Origin: Apricaphanius iberus
Taxonomy: Eukaryota; Chordata; Actinopteri; Cyprinodontiformes; Aphaniidae
Assembly (NCBI GenBank): GCA_028564705.1
Contig: JAPXFQ010001003.1
Span: forward strand, 1,369,001 to 1,433,000
Reading direction: 5' to 3'
DNA: 64,000 nt
Shown here: in pieces, positions 23,786-36,734 of the stretch
How the letters are laid out: every line of letters begins with the position of its first letter
Numbering within the stretch: position 1 is the stretch's first letter
The notes under the pieces: model-generated
What the model saw: the letters and a program-made list of their open reading frames with translations, nothing else
Told to the model about the DNA's origin: nothing
The model's database searches: none
Position numbers and translations under genes: made by a program

Positions 23786-24359
23786 TTTAAGAACTGACTT
23801 ATTATTAAGAATGTGTGGTGAGAGTTTAAAGTTGAAGATCACAGATGCTACCTTTCCAACCTAACTAGAGCGAAAGCTGCAAATACACCTTCGGTACAAT
23901 TTATTTACTCATGGAGCTCAGTACCAAAGCAGAATACATTTGGGTTCTGGTCTCAGATCTACTTCAAAATTGTGCTAGCATTGGTCTGTTGTGTGAAATC
24001 TCTAGCTCCCATTGTGGTTTGTGGCACGACCATAAAGTTGCAAAGGTTAATTAAAAAAATAAAATAAAAACAAATATGAACAAGGTAACAACTTAAATTC
24101 ACTAATCGTTTAAGCTTTTGACATACATAAATAAGAACATTTCTCCTGCATGTAGCTGGTAAGTTTCACTGAACTGAAACCAAACCTGGGGAAAAAAACC
24201 TCAAAGTATTAATTTGAGTTTGATTTTTACATCTAAACCCACATATTTAATCAAATATTAATGATTAGCCCTTGCTTTTTAAATCTGAAGTATAAAACTA
24301 ATAACTGATGAATAAACCATTACATCCCAATGTGAAGCTATTTGACTGTTAATTCTGAC

Positions 24360-24464
24360 CATCTTGTCAAGATCCCTCTGGAGGTTGTTCTTCTCCATAT
24401 GGATCTTCTCGTATGCTTGGATCACATCCTCCAGCTGCTCCTCCCTTTCCTTTCTCTTCTGGAG
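24360..24464 (-). CDS. tbkbp1: tbkbp1 coding exon 3: coiled coil
   Basis: A 105-nt phase-0 exon of 35 codons (residues about 125-159). The acceptor is CTCTCTTTAG. It encodes LQKRKEREEQLEDVIQAYEK and then IHMEKNNLQRDLDKM. Mammalian TBKBP1 has LQKNKEQEEQLGEMIQAYEK followed by LCVEKSDLETELREM, so length and heptad pattern match with no gap. The donor is ATG then GTCAGA; position +3 is C, which is unusual, but the next exon (TNLVEKHV) aligns directly with RALVETHL, so this junction is the natural one. Confidence 0.92.
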
Positions 24465-25339
24465 CTAAAGAGAGACAGATAAGAAGTTGAAAACCATGCA
24501 GATACACACACACTCATTTCCCCCTTGTTAGTTTTCAAACTTCCCCACAAAATAAAACGAGAAAAAACTTCTATTCGGAGAGTCATCAAAAGTGTCCCTC
24601 AAGAAGATGTTTTGTAACCAACTGAAATTAGGACACTGAATTTCTAAGATGTCAGCATGTGCAACACAGCACTTCCCCAATGTCACAAGCGTATAAAAAA
24701 AGGAGCACTTTTGATGTCTTGGTGCTTTAGTCTTCTTGCAGTGTGGCAGGATGAATGTCACAGTGAGACACAATCTTATTTGACAGATCTGAGAGCAGAG
24801 AGATTCTCCAGAACTGAGGGAAATTGAAAGATTTTCAAAGCAGGCAAGGGAAAGAGCTTATTACAGCATGTGGAAAGAGAACATGGTCACGTTCAGACAA
24901 CAGTACGGGAACATCAATAAGGGAATGAGTTAAACAGAGAGGGACATAGTAATGCTGTGTGCTGAGGCCAGGAGGAACTATCAATGGGTCGATGGAAACA
25001 TAATGCTTGTGGAAATCTGACGTTAGTGCGTGGCTGGCTTGTGGAAATTTCAGTGAAAGATTACATCAGTAATTTATTTGAATTTGATGTGGCAGAACAA
25101 GACAAAACATTGTATAAATATGAACTAGAAATAAAGTGATACATGGCTTTCCTTACAAGGAAAAATCTAAAACGTGCATTTGTATAGAGGCACAATTATT
25201 TTAATAGCTATAAATTCAAATTGCCTTCTGAAGTCCGTTAATTGGTCAAAAGAGGCCATCTGTGATTAATTCAGGGTCTTTAGTCAGCTAAATAAAAATA
25301 CTGTGTAAAGGAAAACTAACACTGCACATCGCCCCCTTA

Positions 25340-25700
25340 GTTTGAAATGGTGGTTGCAGCATCATGCTGTGGGGATGCATTTCTTCAGCGGGGAAAGGAA
25401 AACTGGTCAGTTGATGAAAAAGATGGAACTAAATACGGGGTAGTACTGGAAGAAACCCATTAAAGGCTGCAGAAGACTCAAAAACGAAGCCAACATTTAC
25501 CTTCCACAAAACAGACAGCCAATGCTACAATAGAAAGCTTTACATCAATGCATTTGACAGAATGGCCCAGTCAAAATCCAGACCTGACTCCAAACAACAA
25601 CTTGTGACAAGACCTTAAAAAATGATATTCACATATGACAGAGCTTGAGCTATTTTGTCACTAAGAAATGATGGGGAAACATTGCCTAGCTGTTCATAGC
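25340..25700 (+). mobile_element. Decayed Tc1-like transposase fragment
   Basis: The text includes 'gcagcatcatgctgtgggga', 'ttcttcagcggggaaaggaa', 'aatggcccagtcaaaatcca' and 'acctgactccaaac', the catalytic-domain middle and end of a fish Tc1-like transposase. Stops and indels are frequent. It probably belongs to the same family as 20030-20840, though it carries the C-terminal half whereas that copy keeps the N-terminal half. Confidence 0.65.
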
Positions 25701-26219
25701 TGGTAAATCTTCTCATGACTAGAAGGAATTAGAGATAAAAGGATTTAGCATAGATGTTGCCGCTACAAAAAATAGTACCCATTATACATCTACATCTATG
25801 AATATATTTTTAAAACAATAATTGGGCGACGAGTAGGTTTGAATTTACTGTGGATTTTCTCTAATCTACTCAAAATCAGAACGTTATAGTGTTAAATACT
25901 TACATACAACCCCACTAATTTGGTTCAGTCTTCTTTAGTCAACCACTTACAATTCACAACAACCATCAATCAGCTCATCATCTATTGTTAATTTAAACTG
26001 GGCAATGCATTAGCAGAGACCAGGCTTTTCAGAACATTCCAGAATAGGGGTCAAGGTCAGGGCCATTAGAGGTACGTTATGTCAACCTGCTTTATCCGTC
26101 CAGGTTCAGTTTTGGAACATTGCTTGAATAAACCATCAGTTTGAGTCCCAGTTTTAATCATTCAGCAGCTGATCTGAGATGAAGTTGAGATAATCTGGAG
26201 GAAGTCCAGCCTCTTTATT

Positions 26220-26640
26220 ATTCAGCTAACTTTCACCACTGAACCCACAGTCAACAAAACAGGCCCACCGCATAATGCTTCCATCATCAATATCATGCTT
26301 GACAGCTGGGGCAATGTTCTTAGATCTGAAAGCCCCATACTGACTTCTCTGAACATCTAGTTTGTCATTAGGCGTAAATAGTATGATCTTTATCTCATCT
26401 GACCTTAAAACATTTCTTAAGAAGACATTTGGCTTGTTCATTAGGACTGCTGAAAATTTCAGTCAAGCTTGAGGTTGTACATTTTATGAGCAAGAGCTTC
26501 TTTTTTCCCCTCAGTTATTGTACAGACAGATACACTGCTGTTCCATCATCTTCCAGTTCATGGCAGGCTGGAGCCTTGGTGTTTCTGGGATGCACCCTTG
26601 CCAATTTCCCTTCTGGGTGATGGCGACAATTTGGCTCATG
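26220..26640 (-). mobile_element. Decayed Tc1-like fragment, minus-coded
   Basis: Antisense transposase-like text: 'aatgcttccatcatcaatat', 'atctcatctgaccttaaaac', 'catggcaggctggagccttggtg'. 'ctcatctgacc' is the usual reverse complement of the DNA around the first catalytic aspartate. The copy is broken and the edges are approximate. Confidence 0.45.
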
Positions 26641-26734
26641 TTTATGGCAAATTAAACTTGGACAAAACTGTGGGTTTCAAGCAAACTAAGAAAAAGGTTT
26701 TAAGGTATGATGTAGGCTAGCGTAAAAAATCCAC

Positions 26735-26840
26735 CAAAGCCATCTATCACTGGACTCCAGAGCAGAAAATGTGTTTCTGGTGTCACAAATCATGTTCTTT
26801 TGTTTGAATCCAATAGACAAGTCTTGGTTTTAGCAGCTAC
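26735..26840 (+). mobile_element. Short Tc1-like transposase fragment
   Basis: 'tatcactggactccagagcag' followed by 'gtgtttctggtgtcacaaatcatg' resembles the helix and first catalytic block (HWTPEQ...W-S-DES type) of another fish Tc1 family. It is only about 100 bp and is broken. Confidence 0.4.
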
Positions 26841-27612
26841 CACTGAGTATACTGTATATTAAGATTCTCTGTGCATTGGTTGGGTTCCCACAGGGTCGTG
26901 CTTAAAGTGCCATGTCTCATTTCATCCGTCTGAATGCCAGGTGTCAGACACCCCTATGACCTGCGGAGTCCCACGCTAATCATCTCTGCTGCTCTTATAA
27001 ACCATTTCCTCGCTCTGTAACGCTGTTCTCTTTTTTTCTTTTTTACCGCTGCTGCTACCAGTTTCACCACGGCCTTCCTGTGTAAGCCGTCTCTCATTTC
27101 CTAGTGTTCTCGTTCACACAGTTGTGTGAGCACTGGAGCTACAACCGAGCAGAAAAATACTCAAAGCCCCATTCTGAAATGTCTGTTGCCACAAGCATAT
27201 GTGCACAATAATGAAAATCGTCCCTTTATCCTCTGCCCTGACATAACGTTTCCAAATGCACGTTCTGCAAAATAATCTCAAATGCATCTCAAAGAACAAT
27301 GGCCTGAAGCTCCATTGTCACACCTCATTCTTGAAGGGTTTTCCGAAAGACATCCAGTTTTATCCTTTTGTCGTCCTTTTTGCCCAGACAGCAGCGTCAG
27401 CACCCTAATTAGCTCTGGACATTTCTTGACCTAAATTCAGATGTAATTAAATTAGGTTTTAAATGAAAGACGGATTTCCTATTGAATGATTCCCCTAGAA
27501 GAACACTTCAGAGTGATAAAGGCTTTATTCTAGCCACTATATGAAAAAACCCCAATACGTGTTAAATTGGATTTTCTATCCGCTTGTTTTACTTTCCTAG
27601 CTGGGTTTGTAC

Positions 27613-27738
27613 CTCATGGGTCAGAACGTTGACTCTCTGGTGCAGGTTACCATTTTCTGACTGCAGCAGAGCGTTGTCTTTACTTTCAAACGAGCAGTAG
27701 GAGTTGGTGTCCTCCCCGAACTCGCTGATCATTGGAAA
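27613..27738 (-). CDS. tbkbp1: tbkbp1 coding exon 2: coiled coil
   Basis: A 126-nt phase-0 exon of 42 codons (residues about 83-124). The acceptor is GTTTCTGCAG and the donor is GAG then GTACAA. It encodes FPMISEFGEDTNSYCSFESK, then DNALLQSENGNLHQRVNVLTHE. The mammalian protein continues after YEIK with YPLISDFGEE and ends this block with LQQRLNQFQHE, so both ends align. It links the N-terminal conserved SASHF-type helix to the main coiled coil. Confidence 0.92.
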
Positions 27739-30700
27739 CTGCAGAAACAAAACAGAAAAAAGTCATTAAAACAACGTATTACAGTAGAGAGTACAATGTT
27801 GCTTTTTACTATCATGTTTCAGTAATAAAAACTTGAATGAATGGAATGAAGGAAGATAAACTTTAAGTGCTAATTCTGCCTGTTTGATGAAAATCTTTTT
27901 TTTTAAATGGAATTTCATTAGTTTTTTTTATTTTGCAGCTTTGAGATAGTCGTGATAATTCTAAATGAGAAGCAAAGTCCGTGGAAGAAGGTTTAATGTC
28001 CTTCAAAAAGCTTGGAGAAACCATTGATCACAAACCTCTTTTAAGGATAACAACAAATCTGAGTGATTGATCTCAAGCCAGTAAATTATCTCAACAAGGT
28101 AACTTGATAAAATAATTAATGAAAACTGCATGTCCGTAGCGTGAAAGTACAACTATGAATTATCAGTTAGAGGCTGAAGCAGATTCAGAATAATTTTAGA
28201 TCAAAATTCTAAAGGTACTACACTTACAAAACCAAACTCTGGTTGTTAGCAGCGAGCTGCCATCCAGACATGCCGGTTATATAAGTCAGTGTCATTCAAC
28301 CTAAATGAACACATTTCCATTTAGAGTGCCTACCATAAGGGCTTTTCATTTTCTGTGTGAAGTCGTTGCCTCGCTGATGCAATGTCTATTTGAGGAGAAA
28401 ACAACCCTTTTCCATTTAGAAGAGCATCTCTCTTTGCTCGGTTTAACAGTAAATGGGGTAAACATGTGCAGTTGCCCCCGAGGGCCAGTGTTTTCCGGCA
28501 GTGCTGAGCTTCAGGAACTCTGAACTGGAGAGGAACTTTGCTTCAGCCAATGTTCAAAGCAGCAAGAAATGTTCCCATCCATCATAACAGCAGCTGTGCT
28601 CAGGAGTTTTCTATCTGCAGCAGTTTTTTTTTTTTTTTTTACTAACAGGGTTGTCTAAGGCCAAGTATAGTGGAAAAAGTTATTTTCATTTCACTTAGAA
28701 TGAAAATTACAGATGAGCTCTAAGAAAGAACAGGTCTATCCTTAGGGATCTAAAGTAAAACGTCTAGTAATGACTTAAACTACAGTCATTATAATTGAAT
28801 ATTATGACTTTTGCAAGAGCATTTCTTCTTTTCCTGACTGGCTTGATTACACCAACTGGCTCCATTCTGTTCAGCTGTTATGTTCTTTCAATCTACTGCC
28901 AAGTTCCTTTTGAAAAAAACCTGGCTCATTTCTATAAAAAAAATCCTTCCTAACAATGACTTCCCAGATGATTTTATGTAACAAACCATCTGCAGTGTCA
29001 GGAAAATAAACAATGAAGCCAAACCTGACATTTAGGTAATTCTGATGCTGATAATCTTACAGTTTTTTATAACTATGCCCAGTCAGTATCACTTAAGGTA
29101 TTAAGTCATTTAGAGCCATTTGCAATTATACCAGCATGGTTGTATTTTGGAAAGCAAAGTCAACTGCTAAATCTGGAGCACAGAACAGCAATCAAGGACA
29201 ACACACCAAGCACAACACTGATTAAACCAAAGAGCGATATTAAAGGCTGGGGGGGAGATAGGCTGCACAGCACTGTGCAGGTTAAAGCAGGTGGTGCAGA
29301 GACTGCTAATTGGTTTATTGGTGACTGCTGTCACAGTTAGCTGCTCTCCTTTTCAAATAACTAATTTATACAGTAAATCCCTTGGAGGTAAAAAAGTTGT
29401 TTTAGGATTAGGATTAACTAGTGATTGATGTGTAAAAGTAAAAAAGGCAACAAATCTCTCACTTCCTCTATTAGCTGACAATAGCACCACAATGTTTAGG
29501 CAAACCTTGGATCATGTGAGCGCAAACTTCAGTTTTTTAGACTTTTGTTTCCTTATGTCTGTGACCTCTCAGAGTTGTACATCCTTGTTGTGGTATGAAA
29601 TTGTAAGTGGTGATTCAGTGAGTGCCACAGAATCATTTTAAGACCGGGGGGGGGGGGGTCTTGTCACATTCTGCAAAGCAAGCTGAACAAATCAAGGCTC
29701 ATGTGAAAAATCTTCGCTTGAACTAGCGTAACAGTTCACTCCAGCCTTATTCGGTTCCTCCAACCAACGAAGCTCAGGTGAATTTAATCCGCGCTGATTC
29801 AAGTGAGGCTTAACAAGCGGGGCTCATTTGTGTCAACACTACAGCAAAGGCAGCCCCCGTCAATCAATGCTAGATAAGTGAGAATAGAAGGAACGGAAAA
29901 AGCTGTGTTCTTCTCCCAGTCTGAAAAAGACTTATTAATGCAGCCTCTGAGCATCACAATTACATCATAACCAAATGGAACACCAGCTGCATATAAAAGC
30001 TCACTAGGCTGCAATGTGTTACAATGTAAATTAGGTGATGTTGCTTACAGACGGTTTAGAGTGTGACACTGAGTGCCACAGTTCTTCAAAATGTTTAAAG
30101 TAATAACATTAGATTAAATAAATCATTAAATAATTAGAGCCTAATTTTAAAAGATAACACCTACATTCCATTGCATAATATAGTCACCAAAACGAAAACT
30201 GCTGCTGTAAACGATTTAGTCACTTTAAATTGGAGAGTGGGGGTGGTGAGGGAGAGAACAGCAGCAGAATACAAGCCCCACAGTGTGACATCACCTGGAT
30301 TCTCTACTCACAGGTAACCTGCCACAGAGCAGGATAATCCAAGAGCTTCAGGTTAACCTCATTCGTGGAACTGAATCTGGGGAAATTGAGCCTGGATTAT
30401 CAAAGTAGGCCTTTGAAATGCATCAATTTTGTCAACTATTTTGTAAAGTTGGATTTTTTGATTTTCATGGCTTTTTAAAAATATGAGCTTGACTTTCTAA
30501 AATGGTCTTTTGAAGTTTTTTTATCATAAAAATATTTTGTTTATAGCACCCCTCCATCATGCCGTACGTTTTTAATTTATATTTGCTTAAATATTCCTTT
30601 GCTAGGTAAATCAATTTTTCTTACTAAATTCAGAGAGTTCCTGCAATGCCATTGGCTGATTCACTGTCTGTGTTAACGAGCAATTGATATTTATTTATTC

Positions 30701-32033
30701 AATTATCTATTCAAGTATCCTGGTTTAATTAGAGAGTGAGTAGGTAGAACTCCTCGGCTCAGAGTACAGTCTGACCTGCATGTTTGTTGGTGGAGAGACT
30801 TGTTGGTTAAATTAGAAACAGGTGAAGCAGAAACCCTTCTAGTGATAGCTGCATTGGCACGAAGGTTGAATTGGGGGAGTTTCAGGGCAAATAAGTGCAA
30901 ATTAATGAGATGGTACGACAGAAAATGAGGAAAAATGGGGGGGAAAAACGGCTGAAACAAAGAGCTACATGGGAAGAGAAATGCGTTGGAAGAAACCAAA
31001 AAATTATTAAGCATGAAGGAATAAAGGGAGATGATTTGAAGAATGAGGGGGAGATGAATTGTGGAAATTAGGGACAAAGGAGGCTTAGAAGAGAAAAGAA
31101 GTACACTCTTGGGTATTTTATTAATAATTAGTCTTTCGCGTTCTGCTTCCAGGGATTATAAAGGAGTACAGACATTTTTCTCTCAGATTATGTTTCCTAT
31201 TTTTTAACTTTAAGGATGTCATTCTCCAATGCATTTTTTTTCTGGACACAAAAATAAAGGAAAATAATTGGAATAAAAAATGTAAGCAGTTTTTTAATTG
31301 TTAAACTTCAAATATTCGAAAAGGGGAGAGTCAGAACTTCTGCATGCTTTTAGTGAGCAGCTGTTTCTACATGCTTCAGGCTGCCAAACTGATGTTGATT
31401 CACTCACAGGTGGTTTGCTCAGGGACCGATCCCAGAGAGACAGGTGTTTGATTTTGGTGGAGCAGGTGCAGATGTTGCCCATTTGGAGTAGAAGTTGTAA
31501 CACCTGCACAAATTCTGATACAACTCATTTCTATCTTTAGGTTGCCACCTGCCGTCTTTTTTTTTATCAAACTGCAAAATTCAGGGTTTATTTTCAGTTT
31601 TTAGCTGCACAAAAATAACTGATGTGACTGATTTCCAAAATGTATGTACAGGTGTAAAAAGAAGAGGTGACAGATTAATATTTCTCCCAATATATGAAAT
31701 GCCACATTTTTAAATTTACTATGATATTTCACTCTAAATTATTTAACTGAATAGAATAATTCCTTAAAGCAAAAACAAACCTTATTAATGTGAAAAAATA
31801 CTCTTTTACTGCAGTAAAAGAGATGTTCTCTTAATTGTGAAATATGTTTGTATCCAATTTAAAAACAATTTTAAAATTGTGTCAATCGAAAATGGAAAGG
31901 ACGAATGATACATGGATTTTAAGGTAAAATTGTTTTAAAACTACTCTTGGCAAGAATCACACAGCAGCCCTAGAAAGAGGCTAGTTCCAGGATGATGGCC
32001 CTTATATAAGCTTTTTATCCTTGTTTTACTTTA
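27739..32033 (-). other. tbkbp1 intron 1 (between coding exons 1 and 2), main part
   Basis: Most of a 4,818-bp intron. It has a 17-nt T-run at 28624-28640 and a 13-nt G-run at 29646-29658. No exon-like sequence and no transposon with clear ends apart from the foldback element that follows. Confidence 0.65.
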
Positions 32034-32252
32034 TAAGGGGTTTCACAGCCCAGTCCTTGAGGTCCGGTGTCCTGCATCTTTTAGACTTGTCTTGTATTTG
32101 AATGAAATAGTAAGGTCATCATCAGGAACCTGTAGAACATAACTGCCTTCACAGGAGGCAATTTAACAATTTCATTCAGGTGTGTTGGACCAGGAACACA
32201 TCTAGATGTTTGCAGGACACCGGCCGTCGAGGACTGGACATTGACACCCCTG
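32034..32252. mobile_element. Foldback hAT-like MITE
   Basis: About 220 bp with long terminal inverted repeats. The left arm runs 'aaggggtttcac' then 'cagtccttgaggtccggtgtcctgca', and the right arm is its inverse: 'aggacaccggccgtcgagga', 'ctgg', then 'tgacacccctg'. Inner arms ('tgaatgaaat', 'catttcattcaggtgtgttgg') also pair partly. The bases flanking it (tactttat and ttctataa) agree at 5 of 8 positions, compatible with an old 8-bp hAT-type target duplication. A common type of repeat in fish genomes; non-coding. Confidence 0.65.
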
Positions 32253-32556
32253 TTCTATAAGGATGGAAAGGTATTGCATTTTGCAAAATAAGCACAATCA
32301 GATCTGAGTGGGGTTTTTTTTAATGAGATTCATGTTTTTCTCTAGAATAAATGACCATTTGAGTAGTTTTTCTGTTTGAAAGTCCCACCACCTTAATAAA
32401 AATGGAAAAAGGTTGAGTGGCTTTCTACCCTTTCCAATAAATCAAAAGCAAAAGCCAAGAGTTCTTCTGTCTGACACCAGCAAGGACAAAAAACAGCCGT
32501 GCTGATTTTTTTTTTTTCTTAATGCAGCCGAATGTTGGACTTGAAAATGGTTTTAC

Positions 32557-32818
32557 CTTGATCTCATAGATCTTCAGCTTCCTCTTAATGCTAGTGTTCT
32601 CTCGCTCCAGGCTGGCCAGCCTTGTTTTGATTTCCTGATAGGCGGAGATGAGGGTGAAGTGGGATGCAGAGTACACATCATCAGTCGGAAGAGGCGAGGT
32701 CCTCCACGCCATGCTACCGCAGCCATCCTCCTTTAGGCCTCCTGCGTCGCTGCCTCCTCCTCCCAGCAGCCCGAGCTCCCCTCCGCCGAAAAGAGACTGC
32801 ATCGCTCTGAGCCTCAAC
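32557..32818 (-). CDS. tbkbp1: tbkbp1 coding exon 1: start codon and N-terminal conserved helix
   Basis: The exon begins at 32818 after a TTTGCTTTCAG acceptor, has 16 nt of 5' UTR, and the coding part is 32802-32557 (82 codons). I chose ATG at 32802 (GAGCGATGC, purine at -3) because MQSLF aligns with the mammalian start MESMF and no ATG precedes it in the exon. After a glycine-rich stretch it encodes DDVYSASHFTLISAYQEIKT and then RLASLERENTSIKRKLKIYE, matching mammalian MCSASHFALITAYGDIKERL and GGLERENATLRRRLKVYEIK. The donor is AAG then GTAAAA. SASHF...AY.DIK also occurs in the paralogue AZI2/NAP1, but the exon 8 RHSP region is specific to TBKBP1. The first non-coding exon is not visible. 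Confidence 0.93.
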
Positions 32819-35426
32819 CTGAAAGCAAACCATTATTGGGGTATAAATTATTCAAATACCAGATCATTTCTATTCAATTACATGTACCCTCCAAAAATAC
32901 CAGAATTTTATATTACTGCCAGGCTACATATCCTGATAGCAACAATCAGCTGCTCCCAAAAACATTTCCTTAAAAATGTATATTTGAATGAAAATATGAT
33001 CAAATGAACATTTTAACTGGGCACAACAATGACGTTATGTTTACATCTACCAGCCAGTAGTGGCCGCCGTTACGGGGTTGACAGATACTTTAAGGTCTCT
33101 ATGTTACAACTATATGGTCGGCACAGCTGGGCTGGTACTCGGAAGAATGGTGGAATCAGCAAGTCAAGCAGCTGCTTCAGAGACCCAGAGATATTGTTAT
33201 CCGTCTCTGGAGAGGAGTGACCGCAGAAGAACAGAAACAAGAGTAGTTTTAGATTAAGGCTACACTATATGAACTACACTAGATAAAACATTTCCATGGT
33301 ATCAAACACAAGCGGAAACAATGACTTTCCTCCTGGATCCGTAAGCTAACTCACTCGCAAACTTGGCTATAAGTAGCGAACCAGGCAACCCAACAGCTGG
33401 AATTATGTTTTTATTGTAACTACGGCCTAGATAAACTAGATGTCTCCATTGTGCTCCTGTTCCATATCCAAACTTTTAATTAGTCTGGTCTCCTTTTATT
33501 ATCTATACTTCACAATCTAAAATATTTAGGCAAATCATCCATCTGTTCATCTGTCAGTGTGATAGTCATCCATTGTGTTCCGATCGTCTGAGAAAAATGT
33601 TTACTTTTAGTTATCTCCAAAAGTATCACACACTCAAACAGATATGCAAGTTCTCAATCGGATTCTGGATTAGCCCGAGGCTTTCCTCTCAGTGGGACCT
33701 GGCTGGTTAAAAAAACCCTGAGGGAGCCTTCAAGGATGTGTCCCAGTCAAAAGTATTAATCAAAAGCATGAATCAACTGACCCATTTGGTTAAAAAAATA
33801 TACAAAAAATCTGTGGCTCTTCTTAGATCTCCCTCTAGGACTGAGATCAGTCAGTTCTAGCCTGGAAGAACTCTAAACAGTGGCTTTAGTTAAAGATCCC
33901 TCTAGATGATAGATCTCCTCAGCCCATAACTAAGGGCTGCCACCTTCAGTAGGAAACCCCTTTTAACCATTTGCCTCCTAGGTCTGGGTTTTTCTGTCAT
34001 GATCATTCTCCTTATTCCAATGCCATATATAAAGTATGGAACACTGATAAGCCAGATAAATCAACACCCTTTCTGTTTGGCTTTGTTCTGTCTTTACCAC
34101 AGGACACCAGAACAATGGCTGCATTAATGCAGACAAGAGTTATTGCCTTGTTATTTTCCTTCTTCTCTTCATGATCTGACCATTGTATTCTTCATCTGCT
34201 GTTTGGTTCCAGTGAGACTGTTATTGCCTCTGTTGGAGTGCAGCAGCAATGCAGAAACAAGGATTTGTTCGGCCTGTGGACATACACAGAGACCACTAGC
34301 CAACCTCTAGCAGGCAGGTACAGATTATATTTTTATCACTGAAGTTTTCCAGTCGACCAGAATCCATAGCGGACAAGTAGGTATGAATTTGGCTTTAAGG
34401 ATGGAGAGCTTGGATTACTCATTGTAGCTGTTTGGTGAGATCCTTTTGATTGGAGCCAGAGCAGTAGTGGGAAGGGATGCACATTGCAGCTGCAGTGTTA
34501 AGTGTTTCAATAACTTACTTGAAGCATTGTGGGTGTGATGACACTGTTTAGCTTTTGAATTTCTTACACAAAATATCCGAATATCTTTAAATGTCATTAT
34601 TTGTCAGATACTAAAGTGAATGAAACCGTTTAAAATTCTTAACAGTCCATGCTTCTTTGTAATACCTGCAATTTCCTCAAATGTGGTTGCAAGGGAAACA
34701 AGTGCTTGAACTGTAGCTGATATTTTAATCAGAATGATTTTAATCAGAATGATTAAAATATGAGTTAAGTTCATTTGCTAATTTTTTTTTACTTATCACA
34801 GTACTAAAAACGTGAACTTTTACAGCTTACCCTCCATGAGTGGCATGATGAATGAGCCAGGTAGTTAGTCGACCACACTACATCAGAGCTAACCAGCCCT
34901 CATGCCCCAAAGACTGGGCTGTCAAAAGAAATAAATGGCACCTGTAACGTCACCTCCCTGTTTTAATACCGCCACTGCTGTGAAATGTGCACCAAATTCA
35001 TACAGAATGTGGTGAGGGGCACTGAGATCTGTCAGTTCATGGACACAGAGGTAGTTACACAAGCTGATTTTTGATGTATATTGGAATAGATGTCATCCTG
35101 ACTCCCAGCTTTGCCTTGTGAGTCAGCGGTTGCCTACTGAGCTATTTTCATCTACTCCCTTCCTCCACTGTGCTATTTTTCTTATATTTCTAAGAGTGAG
35201 GGGAATAAAGTCTCGGCCAATCCACATCTCTCTTTCACGCCGGTTTAGAATGATGATCCAACAGCACTCCCACCCGCCCAGGCACACACACAAACTCAAG
35301 GCTGTGCACACAAAGCCAAAAAACAACAATAAGAGCTAACTGAAATGTATGTGCCACCAAAAACTGGCTATTTGGTCAAACAAACTGCAGACATGTGGTT
35401 AATGATTTGTTATCATTCAGAAAATA
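32819..35426. other. Upstream intron of tbkbp1 or 5' flank, no gene seen
   Basis: The acceptor at 32819-32820 implies an upstream 5' non-coding exon, but I cannot locate it or a promoter. A 15-bp word ('ttttaatcagaatga') is tandemly duplicated at about 34727-34756. Otherwise nothing recognisable. Confidence 0.5.
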
Positions 35427-35919
35427 TTGAAGGATACATATTATGCAAATTCATGTTTTTCATCTGTTTGTTTGTTTTGCCATTTGCATATCTGTTCCCT
35501 CTAGAAACACTTCAAACATGAATTGAAACCATCCATCCATTTTTGTGACGAGTTTTTGCTGTCAGAAATCTTCTAAAAGCCATTTTAAAAAAACGCTATA
35601 TTGTGGCGTTACAATAAGCTGAATTTGCATATAACCAGTCCTCAGCTGTCAAACCCAATCCACCGACTCAAATTTCATGTCATTGAAATGCGTGGTCAAC
35701 CTGCAGCCTATAGTAAGGAAATAGGTGGGCATGGTCTACAGCCACTACTTTGCATACAAGTGACAGTCTTCTAAACAAAGGGACTAAAATTCTCAAAAAT
35801 GGTGCTGTTGAAATCATTTCACTTGAGAGGGATTTTGTGCAGAGATCTTTATTAAACTAAATTGTACACGCCATAGATCTTTTATAACTTGTTTAAAAAG
35901 TGATATATGTCCACTTTAA
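35427..35919. mobile_element. TTAA-type MITE (piggyBac/Kolobok-like ends)
   Basis: The left end reads TTGAAGGATACATATTATGC and the right end is the inverse of TTAAAGTGGACATATATCAC, both close to a fish MITE whose ends run TTAAAGGGGACATATTATGC (from memory). The outer TTGA/TTAA would be the diverged target duplication. 493 bp, no coding capacity. Same end type as 53610-54660. Confidence 0.5.
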
Positions 35920-36734
35920 GTACTGTACCAATTAATCTCCTACAGCTTTAAGTAGTCAACTTGTTTTTTGTTTTTTTTTATATTAAACATTTACAGTAAT
36001 TTGGCCTAACGGAAACATTATTAGCAACCCGAAAACTCCCTTTTCTTGTTAAAAGAAATATGTCTAAAAGGTAAATAGACTGGCTTTACACAGTGGTACT
36101 CAAGTTGGTCAGAGCCATTAAAATGTTTCATGTTCATCTGTTTCAACAATTTGTACAAGCATGCATAAACTGAACTGCAGACCATCTGGCAATTTGCTGT
36201 TCAGTCTCTTGCTCATAGATGCGTCAACATGTGGTGCAGAAAAGATGGAATCAAACTGGCAGCTCTCCAACTGCCAGACACCTACAACTGATACTGAACT
36301 ACAGCCACTCCATGCATGTCTCAATATATCTGAAAATCATTCAATTAAGCAATGAAATTTCAATAAAAGTAATACATGATATATTTTTAACATATGCTGT
36401 GTTATATGTTTCAAGTGTTTATTTCTGTTTCTTTCATGAGAAAAATTCAGTTACTACAAACATTTGGATATTGCATGAGAACCAAAACAACTTTTTAGTA
36501 AAGATGTTTAGTTTTGTTACAGCCTATCCAATTATTGGAATGATTGCTACTTGGATCGTTGTACAGTCATTAACACCCATGACCTAAATAGTACTTTATA
36601 CAAGTATTTTTAGTGAGAGTTGAGAGAAAGAAAATTACGTGGTAGAAGAGACGACACAGGTCCCTGTTATATGGACAAGATTAGGAAGCAATCCTAAACT
36701 TGGAGGGGATTCATGAGGTGTGGATAGTTGCTTG
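35920..36734. other. Non-coding stretch
   Basis: AT-rich sequence. Several short open frames around 36160-36590 lack start context, splice sites and recognisable motifs. Nothing supported. Confidence 0.5.

Larger units (their letters stand above)
19180..24359 (-). other. tbkbp1 intron 3
   Basis: A 5,180-bp intron. It contains a decayed Tc1-like element and a dispersed repeat tail with a (GACA)n run, both listed separately. Its donor, GTCAGA after exon 3, is weak apart from the GT. The rest is AT-rich with no exon-like sequence. Confidence 0.7.
24465..27612 (-). other. tbkbp1 intron 2
   Basis: A 3,148-bp intron with three Tc1-like remnants (25340-25700, 26220-26640, 26735-26840; listed separately). 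The donor is GTACAA after exon 2. No other coding signal. Confidence 0.7.

Noticed and set aside
29646..29658. Run of 13 G as a G-quadruplex candidate
   Set aside because: A single uninterrupted G-run without the spaced four-tract pattern; treated as a homopolymer.
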